A stretch of 64,000 bases of DNA from Phocaeicola plebeius DSM 17135 (GTDB taxonomy: Bacteria > Bacteroidota > Bacteroidia > Bacteroidales > Bacteroidaceae), in contig NZ_DS990130.1 of assembly GCF_000187895.1 (NCBI RefSeq), forward strand, positions 682,001-746,000, given 5' to 3'. Under the pieces are notes generated by a model. The model worked only from the letters and a program-made list of their open reading frames with translations, was not told where the DNA came from and ran no database searches. Made by a program: the position numbers and the translations under genes. Below, piece by piece: positions 1 to 7,101 of the stretch. How positions within the stretch are numbered: the first letter of the stretch is position 1; each line of letters starts with the position of its first letter.

Positions 1-2
1 AG

Positions 3-359
3 CTGTTGCACGAAGGAGGATATCTGGCTTTCAGTACCTTCGGTCCTCACAACACAGAGGAGGTGGCGACACTGACTGCGGCGGGATTGTCGTATCCGTC
101 ACTGGAGGAACTGAAAGAGATGCTGACGGCACGTTATGAAGTGGTATATGCCCACGAGGAACAGTTGCGCTTGTCATTCTCTTCTCCTTTGGAAGTGTTG
201 AAGCATTTGAAGGAAACTGGAGTGACAGGCACGGCTGCACAGCCATGGACACGCGGCAGATTACAGGAATTCTGTCGGAATTATACGAGACAGTTCTCGG
301 ATGAACGGGGAAAGGTGTACCTGACCTTTCATCCTATTTATGTGATATGTAGAAAATAA
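3..359 (+). CDS. bioC: Malonyl-ACP O-methyltransferase BioC, 3' part only
   Basis: Only the C-terminal ~118 residues are in the window; the frame is open to the left edge, so the start lies upstream. BioC methylates malonyl-ACP so that fatty-acid enzymes can build the pimeloyl chain of biotin. The visible part begins L-L-H-E-G-G-Y-L-A-F-S-T-F-G, the strand after the SAM-binding fold typical of BioC, and ends in H-P-I-Y-V-I-C-R-K, as in Bacteroides BioC proteins. bioD starts 13 bp downstream, which supports the biotin assignment. The catalytic SAM motif itself is outside the window. Identification rests on the C-terminal pattern plus context; another class I methyltransferase is possible but less likely. 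Confidence 0.82.
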   Translation: MLHEGGYLAFSTFGPHNTEEVATLTAAGLSYPSLEELKEMLTARYEVVYAHEEQLRLSFSSPLEVLKHLKETGVTGTAAQPWTRGRLQEFCRNYTRQFSDERGKVYLTFHPIYVICRK

Positions 360-372
360 AAAGGTTACGAGT

Positions 373-1020
373 ATGAAAAAGAATGTAAATTTTGTCAGCG
401 GTATCGATACCAATATCGGAAAGAGTTATGCTACGGCTTACTTGGCCAAGACCTGGAATGAACGGGGCATCCGTACCATTACGGAGAAACTGATTCAGAC
501 GGGGAATACGGACATGTCGGAAGATATCGAGCTGCATCGCCGGATTATGGGTACCGGCTTGCTGCCGGAGGATAAGGAACGGCTGACCATGCCGGAGATT
601 TTTTCTTATCCTTGCTCTCCGCATCTGGCAGCGGAGATAGACAAGCGCCCGATTGATTTCGATAAGATTGAACGTGCCACTCAGACACTGAGCGACCGCT
701 ATGATGCGGTGTTGCTGGAAGGAGCCGGAGGATTGATGGTGCCGCTGACCCGTGAGTTGCTGACCATTGATTATGTGGCACAGAAGCAATATCCGCTGGT
801 GTTCGTCACTTCCGGTCGTTTGGGCAGCATCAACCACACGTTGTTGAGCCTGGAAGCGATGACGCGTCGGGGCATCCGTCTGCATACGTTGGTCTACAAT
901 CTCTTTCCGGAAGAAGACGATGAGATTATCCGTCGCGATACGGAGGAATATATGCGCGACTTGCTGAAACGGGAATATCCAGACGCCGAGTTTGTGGTAG
1001 TTCCGTTCCTGGGAGTGTAA
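373..1020 (+). CDS. bioD: Dethiobiotin synthase BioD
   Basis: ATP-dependent carboxylase that closes the ureido ring of dethiobiotin from diaminopelargonic acid, CO2 and ATP; cytoplasmic. The 215-residue length is normal. The N-terminal P-loop reads G-I-D-T-N-I-G-K-S (about residues 10-18), the BioD variant of GTDTxVGKT. The conserved E-G-A-G-G-L-M-V-P-L segment lies near residues 115-124. The start ATG follows the end of bioC by 13 bp, so the two are co-transcribed. A perfect 10-bp hairpin (1047-1076) follows the stop and probably closes the biotin operon. Confidence 0.95.
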   Translation: MKKNVNFVSGIDTNIGKSYATAYLAKTWNERGIRTITEKLIQTGNTDMSEDIELHRRIMGTGLLPEDKERLTMPEIFSYPCSPHLAAEIDKRPIDFDKIERATQTLSDRYDAVLLEGAGGLMVPLTRELLTIDYVAQKQYPLVFVTSGRLGSINHTLLSLEAMTRRGIRLHTLVYNLFPEEDDEIIRRDTEEYMRDLLKREYPDAEFVVVPFLGV

Positions 1021-1046
1021 AAAGATTGAGCATTCGACAAGTTTAG

Positions 1047-1076
1047 GGAAATCCCTACCTCGAAATAGGGATTTCC
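1047..1076 (+). terminator. Hairpin after bioD
   Basis: Arms ggaaatccct (1047-1056) and agggatttcc (1067-1076) pair perfectly over 10 bp with a 10-nt loop, 26 bp after the bioD stop. No T-tract follows, so it may terminate weakly or protect the 3' end. Confidence 0.6.
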
Positions 1077-1079
1077 TGC

Positions 1080-1109
1080 TTGATGGGGAGAAATATCTTT
1101 CTAATTTTG
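1080..1109 (+). promoter_or_regulatory. Bacteroidetes-type promoter
   Basis: TTG at 1080-1082, 19 bp spacer, then TAATTTTG (1102-1109), a full match to the -7 consensus TAnnTTTG. The transcript would start near 1113. This rules out the in-frame TTG at 1080 as start of the next gene and supports the ATG at 1149. Confidence 0.7.
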
Positions 1110-1148
1110 TATCAGATTAAAAAGGTGAAACCGTTAAATGATATAATT

Positions 1149-2387
1149 ATGATGAAGGTGAAAGTATTTGCTTCGTTGATGTTGGCTGGCTTGCCATTTA
1201 TTTTGGCAGCGCAGAGTAACGACGACCTTTACTTCGTTCCGAAGAAAAAAACGGAAACGAAGAAGGAGACCGTAGTGGCCCCGAAGCAGAATAGTCAGGG
1301 GACAACGGTGTATTCCACATCGACTACTTCCACTCCGGTTGTAGTGAAAGATGTGGCAGGAAATACGCGTGATGTAGATGAGTACAACCGTCGGTACACA
1401 TCACGTGAAAATACATTCTCTATGCAGAATGATACGCTTTACATTCAGGAAAAACCGTATGGCGAACGAGGGGAATGGGTGAACGGATTTGAAGGTTCGC
1501 AGGATGATTACGAATATGCCATGCGCATCGTTCGTTTCCGGAGTCCGCGTTATGCCATACCGGTAAGCAGTCCGTTGTATTGGGATGTAGTGTATGGTGC
1601 TTTCCCGTCATGGGACTGGAATGTGTATGATGACGGACTTTATGCTTATGTATTTCCTACCTACAGCAATCCGTTGTGGTGGGATTGGAGATGGAACTGG
1701 AGCATAGCCGGGCCGAGATTCAGTTTTGGCTGGGGATGGTCTTCTCCATGGTATTATAGCAGCTGGTATTCTCCTTACTGGTATGGCGGTTACTGGGGTG
1801 GCTATTGGGGAGGCTACTGGGCCGGTTACTGGGGACCGGGGTGGCATCATCATTATCCGTACTATCCGTCGTATGGATGGGGAGGAGGATGGCATGGTCA
1901 TTCTTATACCTACAATAACCGCCGTGCAGAGAATGTGGTACGGAGAGGTACTGTGGGCTCTGTATTCGACCATAATGGCCGAACAGGAGGTCGTGTGATG
2001 AGTGGCTTGGACCAAAACGGTAGAACGGGAGGTCGTGTAGTGAGCGGAACTAATGGGGTACGTTCTGTACGTCCGGATGACGCTACAAGAGTACGTAGCA
2101 CAGGTGTGAGATATACACGTCCTTCACAAGGTATTGGTGAATCTACTTATTCTCGTCCAAGCAGTACACGTCCTAATTCTTATCGTAATACGGGAGCGTT
2201 TGACCGCATGAACCAGAATAACGGCAACCGGATGAACGGAATAAACAATTCACGGACAAATTCAAACTCATCTGTCAGAAGCTACAACAATTTTGGAGGA
2301 GGTAGCTATCGCTCTACTACAACCCGCAGTGGAGGCTCTTCAAGAAGTGTAAGTTCTGGTGGTGGCGGAGGTGCACACAGAAGATAG
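1149..2387 (+). CDS. Exported protein with Trp/Tyr/Gly-rich repeat region
   Basis: Function not recognised. An N-terminal signal peptide (M-M-K-V-K-V-F-A-S-L-M-L-A-G-L-P-F, cleavage after about A-L/A-A-Q) sends it out of the cytoplasm. Residues ~50-190 form a mixed region. Residues ~195-260 are extremely rich in Trp, Tyr, Gly and His, with repeated Y-W-G-G units, followed by two copies of N-G-R-T-G-G-R-V. The C-terminal ~100 residues are low-complexity Ser/Arg/Gly/Asn, ending in a run of Gly then H-R-R. The protein is strongly basic at its C-terminus. It shares an operon with the next outer-membrane protein (27 bp gap). Such proteins are known in Bacteroides only as hypothetical; an envelope or surface role is inference. 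The start is chosen from promoter position and signal peptide; ATG at 1152 is equally good. Confidence 0.7.
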   Translation: MMKVKVFASLMLAGLPFILAAQSNDDLYFVPKKKTETKKETVVAPKQNSQGTTVYSTSTTSTPVVVKDVAGNTRDVDEYNRRYTSRENTFSMQNDTLYIQEKPYGERGEWVNGFEGSQDDYEYAMRIVRFRSPRYAIPVSSPLYWDVVYGAFPSWDWNVYDDGLYAYVFPTYSNPLWWDWRWNWSIAGPRFSFGWGWSSPWYYSSWYSPYWYGGYWGGYWGGYWAGYWGPGWHHHYPYYPSYGWGGGWHGHSYTYNNRRAENVVRRGTVGSVFDHNGRTGGRVMSGLDQNGRTGGRVVSGTNGVRSVRPDDATRVRSTGVRYTRPSQGIGESTYSRPSSTRPNSYRNTGAFDRMNQNNGNRMNGINNSRTNSNSSVRSYNNFGGGSYRSTTTRSGGSSRSVSSGGGGGAHRR

Positions 2388-2414
2388 TCTGAACATTAAA
2401 TAAAGAAATCAAGT

Positions 2415-4028
2415 ATGAAAAGGAAATATATGTATGCGATGGCCTGCTCATTGATGTGCAGTGCGCAGGCTATGGCGCAGAATGCGTATGATGCGGCTCG
2501 CTATGCTGGTGATGAGTTAAACGGTACGGCCCGATTTGTAGGTATGGGAGGAGCCATGGGAGCTTTGGGAGCGGATATTTCTACTATTGGTACCAATCCT
2601 GCTGGTATCGGTTTGTTTAGGGGGCATGACTTGTCTACTTCCTTTGGTATGAACAGCACAAAGGCTGAGAGTGACTTTGGAGGGGAGAAGATGAATGACA
2701 AGCGGAATAAGGCTTCCTTTGATCAGATTGGTTTTGTGTATTCCACAAAGATTGGTAATCGTACTACACTTCGCTACCTGAACTTTGGATTCAATTACCA
2801 TAAGAGTCGTAATTTCAATAGAATGTTTGCGGCTGGAGGAATGCTTAACGGTCTTTCACAAACGCAGCAGATGGCCAATATGGTGGGAGGAACCATTTTC
2901 TCTATGGATGAGATAGATAATATTTATAATTATGGAATGGAAGGTCATAGTAACCTGTCTAATCCATATAATAATGTCAATTATCCATATTTAGGCGTAA
3001 TGGGTATTCGTACTGGTTTGGTAGGAGTAGGTACTTTTGACGATGGAAAAGGAGGAACCTATCAATTACCGATTGGATGGAATGGAAATTCCGGTGGATT
3101 CCGCAGTCGGGAAGAAGGCGGCATTAACCAGTATGATTTTAACGTTGCATTTAATGTGGAAGACCGGATGTATTTCGGAATTACATTGGGTGTGAACGAT
3201 GTGGATTATACACGCAGTACTTATTATACAGAAGACTTGTATGATGGTAGTCATTCCGGTTTCTATGAGTTGCGGAATCTGTATCGTACGGAAGGATCGG
3301 GGATTAATTTGAAACTTGGAGCTATTTTCCGACCCATAGAAGAATCTCCGTTCCGTTTCGGTTTTGCCATTCATACGCCTACCTGGTATTCATTGACAGA
3401 TATCTATTCTTCTGAAATTTACTCAGAACTGAATTATAAATATGAAAATGAGGAGGATAATAAGCAGTTTAAGGCGAATGAAAGAACTATAGACTATGCC
3501 GGAGAATCTGTGCAGGACTATCGTTTGGTTACTCCATGGAAATTCAATGTCAGTGCAGGAACGACTTTAGGAGGTATCATGGCTTTAGGTGCGGAATATG
3601 AGTACGCCAATTTCGGCTCTTCTCGCTTGTATTATAATGATGGAACTCCGATGGAGAATCAGAATGAGTATACCAAATCTACGCTGAAAGGGCAACATAC
3701 ACTGCGTTTGGGAATGGAAACTCGTATATCTTCTGCGTTTAGCGTAAGAGCGGGTTACAATTATTCTACATCGGCTTTTAAGGATGGTGCATACAAGTCG
3801 TTGAATGCAAATGATATGCGTACAGATACAGAATATGCTAATGATTTAGCCCGTAATACGGTAACTGTGGGCTTGGGTTACAGATGCAAGTGGTTCTACA
3901 CTGACTTAGCTTATAAATATGATGTATATAAGTCTGATTTCTATGCATTCAGTGATGCGGCTTTGCAGGCTACGAAAGTGACTAATGAACGTCATCAGTT
4001 GCTGCTAACACTGGGCGTTCACTTCTAG
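2415..4028 (+). CDS. OmpP1/FadL-like outer membrane protein
   Basis: 537-residue predicted beta-barrel. A signal peptide ends near A-Q-A-M-A-Q. The mature N-terminus carries the FadL-family hallmark of a glycine-rich stretch (F-V-G-M-G-G-A-M-G-A-L-G-A-D) followed by N-P-A-G-I-G-L-F (about residues 57-64), which in FadL marks the plug and first strands. The rest alternates polar and aromatic strands and ends in G-V-H-F, a barrel-type C-terminus with a terminal aromatic. FadL relatives move hydrophobic molecules across the outer membrane; the ligand here is unknown. It is the second gene of an operon with the Trp/Tyr-rich exported protein, and a strong terminator follows. Confidence 0.82.
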   Translation: MKRKYMYAMACSLMCSAQAMAQNAYDAARYAGDELNGTARFVGMGGAMGALGADISTIGTNPAGIGLFRGHDLSTSFGMNSTKAESDFGGEKMNDKRNKASFDQIGFVYSTKIGNRTTLRYLNFGFNYHKSRNFNRMFAAGGMLNGLSQTQQMANMVGGTIFSMDEIDNIYNYGMEGHSNLSNPYNNVNYPYLGVMGIRTGLVGVGTFDDGKGGTYQLPIGWNGNSGGFRSREEGGINQYDFNVAFNVEDRMYFGITLGVNDVDYTRSTYYTEDLYDGSHSGFYELRNLYRTEGSGINLKLGAIFRPIEESPFRFGFAIHTPTWYSLTDIYSSEIYSELNYKYENEEDNKQFKANERTIDYAGESVQDYRLVTPWKFNVSAGTTLGGIMALGAEYEYANFGSSRLYYNDGTPMENQNEYTKSTLKGQHTLRLGMETRISSAFSVRAGYNYSTSAFKDGAYKSLNANDMRTDTEYANDLARNTVTVGLGYRCKWFYTDLAYKYDVYKSDFYAFSDAALQATKVTNERHQLLLTLGVHF

Positions 4029-4058
4029 AAGTTCATTGTGTTTGTTTTATTTAAATAC

Positions 4059-4096
4059 GGGAGTTGCTTTTATTCACTGGGGCAGCTCCCTTTTTT
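4059..4096 (+). terminator. Rho-independent terminator
   Basis: Arms gggagttgc (4059-4067) and gcagctccc (4082-4090) followed by six T. It ends the FadL-like operon and touches the stop of the convergent DUF4421 gene. Confidence 0.85.
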
Positions 4097-5255
4097 ATTC
4101 TTTTTTCTCACGGTATTCTTTCTTTTTCCAGAAGTTGAATCCCATGTAGATACGTAAGCTTCCGAAAGAGTTGGTCATAGAGAAGGAGGGTTTCCGGTAG
4201 TCATACGTGTGGAGTACGAGAGACGCTCCTACATAGTATTTGCTGTTGTTCCAGGTGATGCCGGCACGTGTAATCAGATCAAAGTTGATGTCTTTTATCC
4301 ATTGTGCCCAGTCGGTTCCGCTTTGAGTAGGCTGGTCGTTGATACGTGCTTTTTTATAGGCTATGGCGGGAAGGAGAGAAACATTCAGCAGACAATTCTT
4401 AGCGAATACCCAGTTGTAACCGTAGCCAACACTAAGGTTGTAGTCGGTATAGCGCAAGCTGTGAAATTTCAGGGAGGAACTGAGCTGCTGTTGCATTTCC
4501 TCGGGCAATTGGGTGTGGTCGAAAGAAATGTTATGCTGGGAATAGGAAAATCCGGCCAACAGAGAACCGCAGCTTTTCCGCTGGTTGGTCGACTGGCTAT
4601 AGGCTGCAGGATAGGAAAATCGCTTGTGGTTGAAAATCCAATAGGCATTCAGTCCTTTGATGTTGCTTTGAAAACCGTTGAACTGTGTGTTCGTATAGCT
4701 TTGGCTCAGGTTAAACTTTTCATAGGAAGACAGCTTGAAGTCGCTGCCTGTTTTCCGGTAATACAAGTCTACACCAAATTTAGCGCTGTATAGATTGAAT
4801 ACAATTTCTTTTCGGGGAGCTTTTTCCTTCCCTTTGCCGATAAGGTCTTTGATGTCGAAAGAAAGTCCTAAAAAGATCCATCTCCAGCCGAAATAGACTC
4901 CTAACTTAGTATTGATGTTCGGGGCAAAATTCAGACTCTGTCCGTCGTTGCTGCCCAACCGGTAATGTTCATACCAGGAACTTTGCTCCAGCATGAAGGC
5001 CAGATTATATTTGTTGGGAGAGATGTAAGTGGTGTCTATGGTGTTCAGTTTGGCCCCAGCCTTCTTGATTTCTTCTCCAGTGTACTTGATGGAACGGACA
5101 ATACCGTCGGTCAGACTGCTTAATGACAGTCGGGGAGAAGCCACAGGAGCCGGTTCGTTGATTGACACGCTGTCTTTCTTCTCTACCTGAGCCATGGTGT
5201 GCGTCGGATAGAAAAGGAGTATAGACAGTATGGTCAACAAAGAGAGTGGCTTCAC
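4095..5255 (-). CDS. DUF4421-type envelope protein
   Basis: 386 residues with a signal peptide (cleavage near T-H-T-M-A-Q). The mature part begins with a Ser/Pro-rich linker. From about residue 85 it has repeated short amphipathic segments with paired aromatics (W-R-W-I-F-L-G-L-S-F-D, Y-Y-R-K-T-G, F-N-H-K-R-F-S-Y) typical of the DUF4421 family, probably a small outer-membrane beta-barrel. It ends in a very basic tail (F-W-K-K-K-E-Y-R-E-K-K-E). Function unknown. It is the last gene of the porin operon (15 bp after the oxidoreductase). Confidence 0.75.
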   Translation of the reverse strand: MKPLSLLTILSILLFYPTHTMAQVEKKDSVSINEPAPVASPRLSLSSLTDGIVRSIKYTGEEIKKAGAKLNTIDTTYISPNKYNLAFMLEQSSWYEHYRLGSNDGQSLNFAPNINTKLGVYFGWRWIFLGLSFDIKDLIGKGKEKAPRKEIVFNLYSAKFGVDLYYRKTGSDFKLSSYEKFNLSQSYTNTQFNGFQSNIKGLNAYWIFNHKRFSYPAAYSQSTNQRKSCGSLLAGFSYSQHNISFDHTQLPEEMQQQLSSSLKFHSLRYTDYNLSVGYGYNWVFAKNCLLNVSLLPAIAYKKARINDQPTQSGTDWAQWIKDINFDLITRAGITWNNSKYYVGASLVLHTYDYRKPSFSMTNSFGSLRIYMGFNFWKKKEYREKKE

Positions 5256-5270
5256 CCCATCGTGTATTAG

Positions 5271-6260
5271 TTAAAGTTTGTTCAGAATGCGGTCCATTAC
5301 CCAGTTGGTAGGAGTGGCACTGACCCCGTCGCAGGTGCAGACTGCCTTTCCTTGCAGATGCTCTACTACAGCTTTAATCAGCGGAAGCTGTACATGAGGA
5401 GGGTTAGGAGGCAGGATTTCTTCACGTCCACGTTCCGTATGCAGGGCTATCGGGTCGTAGGTGAAGACGGAAAAGCAGATCATACCTTTGTCTCCGATAA
5501 TTTCAATACGGTCTTCCTTGGCGGAGTCGTGGGCTACGAAGCACCATGAACCTGAGCCGGGCAGGCCGGAGTCAAACTTGAAGCAGGCACTGATTGTATC
5601 TTCTGCTTCATACAGTCCGCCACGGTTACATTTGTATCCTTCTGCTTCCAGGATGCATCCGAACATGTCCTGCAATAAATCGAGCTGGTGGGGAGCCAGG
5701 TCGTAGAAATAACCTCCACCTGCAATATCGGGTTGCACACGCCACGGCAGGTTCTTGCTGTTGTAATCGAGTGCACGCGGGGGCTGTGCGAAACGAATCT
5801 GCACGTTGATAACGTTGCCGATTTCGCCTTCTTCCACTAACTGACGGACTTTTTGAAAGTAGGGCAGGTAGCGGCGGTAATAGGCTACGAAGCAAGGCAC
5901 TCCGGTCTCTTTCGAAATGCGGTTGATACGTGCGCAGTCTTCATAGCTGGCAGCCATCGGCTTCTCGATGTATACTGGTTTGCCGGCCTTCATCGCCATG
6001 ATGGCAAATGTGGCATGCGAAGAAGGAGGAGTAGCGATGTAAATGGCATTCACATCTTCGTCTCCAATCAACTCTTGTGCGTCGGTGTACCATCGGGGTA
6101 TCTGATGGCGTATGGCGTAGGATTTGGCTTTTTCTTCGTCGCGGCTCATGACGGCAACCACCCGTGAGCCTTCTATCATGTTAAAAGCGGGTCCGCTTTT
6201 CTTTTCGGTGACTTCACCGCATCCGATGAATCCCCAGTTTACTTTATCTAGTTTGATCAT
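5271..6260 (-). CDS. Gfo/Idh/MocA-family oxidoreductase
   Basis: 329-residue NAD(P)-dependent sugar or inositol dehydrogenase type enzyme, cytoplasmic (no signal peptide). The Rossmann nucleotide site is W-G-F-I-G-C-G-E-V (residues ~9-17), and the family signature E-K-P-M-A (residues ~97-101) supplies the catalytic lysine. The second half is the alpha/beta substrate domain, with the D-L-A-P-H-Q-L-D motif carrying the conserved histidine (about residue 190). Substrate not predictable. It sits between an envelope solute-binding-like protein and DUF4421 in one operon. Confidence 0.9.
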   Translation of the reverse strand: MIKLDKVNWGFIGCGEVTEKKSGPAFNMIEGSRVVAVMSRDEEKAKSYAIRHQIPRWYTDAQELIGDEDVNAIYIATPPSSHATFAIMAMKAGKPVYIEKPMAASYEDCARINRISKETGVPCFVAYYRRYLPYFQKVRQLVEEGEIGNVINVQIRFAQPPRALDYNSKNLPWRVQPDIAGGGYFYDLAPHQLDLLQDMFGCILEAEGYKCNRGGLYEAEDTISACFKFDSGLPGSGSWCFVAHDSAKEDRIEIIGDKGMICFSVFTYDPIALHTERGREEILPPNPPHVQLPLIKAVVEHLQGKAVCTCDGVSATPTNWVMDRILNKL

Positions 6261-6272
6261 AGATGAGTGGTT

Positions 6273-7091
6273 TTAATGAAAATATTTCTTATATAATTTC
6301 TGATAGTCTTCGCTTTTCATGTATTCATCGAGCCATTGGTTCAGGCTGTCGAGCAGGATGGGAGAATGTTTAGCTACTCCCCATGCGTAGAATTGGGTGA
6401 AACTGATGTCTGTATCAATATCCAGGTTTGGATATAGGTGCATGTTTGCCTTGGCAATATTCTCGTCGCACACGGCATAGTCAATGTCACCTCCGGAAAC
6501 CATGGCCATGAGTTGTTCAGGACCGTATTGTTCTATCTCCTGAATATAGATGGTGTCGGCTATCTCGCTGATGAGGTTGTGCAGGCGCAGCAGGGCAGGA
6601 GAGCCTTTGACCACATGCAGGGTTTTGTGTCCTAACTCCAGTTGGTTGTGTATGTACAGACTGTCTTTCCCTTTTTCCGGTTTGCGCTGTACCAGTACCT
6701 GCTTGCTGAGCAGCAGAGTGTGGCTGAAAAGAAGGGAGTCTTTGGAACGGGTAGTTACGGTTGTTTCCGTAGCAATCAGGTCGTATTTTCCTTTGTTGAG
6801 GCCTTTCAACCGTTCCTCAAAGCTCATTTCCGGAGTGACTTCCAGCCGTAGGTTCTTGGCTTGTGCAAAGGCATTCAGCAGTTCGTAGTCAAAGCCGGAC
6901 AGACTGTCCTTGTCGGCATGATAGCTGATGGTATTGTATTCCGTTACTGCACGGAGGATGCCTGACTCGATGATTTCCGGATAGTCGCGTGGTGTGAACT
7001 TCGGTTCTTCTTCATGATACGAACAGAGCCGAAGTATGGCGACAAGAATAATCAATCCGCCTGCCAGGTATAGAATTTGGTTTCTCTTCAT
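6273..7091 (-). CDS. Membrane-anchored solute-binding-domain protein
   Basis: About 272 residues. An N-terminal hydrophobic segment (I-L-Y-L-A-G-G-L-I-I-L-V-A-I-L) anchors the protein or acts as a signal; a Cys follows in L-R-L-C-S but the lipobox is poor. The rest is a type-3 periplasmic binding domain: G-I-L-R-A-V-T near the start, then G-F-D-Y-E-L-L-N-A-F-A and Y-D-L-I-A-T-E-T-T-V, and C-terminal Y-K-K-Y-F, as in amino-acid-binding proteins and the sensor half of MltF. No permease or ATPase is nearby, so an ABC-transport role is doubtful. Start chosen at 7091; an ATG at 7109 would overlap the porin gene by 8 bp. Confidence 0.75.
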   Translation of the reverse strand: MKRNQILYLAGGLIILVAILRLCSYHEEEPKFTPRDYPEIIESGILRAVTEYNTISYHADKDSLSGFDYELLNAFAQAKNLRLEVTPEMSFEERLKGLNKGKYDLIATETTVTTRSKDSLLFSHTLLLSKQVLVQRKPEKGKDSLYIHNQLELGHKTLHVVKGSPALLRLHNLISEIADTIYIQEIEQYGPEQLMAMVSGGDIDYAVCDENIAKANMHLYPNLDIDTDISFTQFYAWGVAKHSPILLDSLNQWLDEYMKSEDYQKLYKKYFH

Positions 7092-7101
7092 AGGCAGAGA
7101 A

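Noticed and set aside
1608..2015. Long reading frames opposite the Trp/Tyr-rich gene
   Set aside because: They mirror a repetitive GC-rich coding strand, have no promoter or plausible start and give low-complexity peptides.
1972..2045. Tandem NGRTGGRV coding repeat considered as a CRISPR or other DNA repeat
   Set aside because: Only two copies, in frame and inside a gene, with no spacer pattern.
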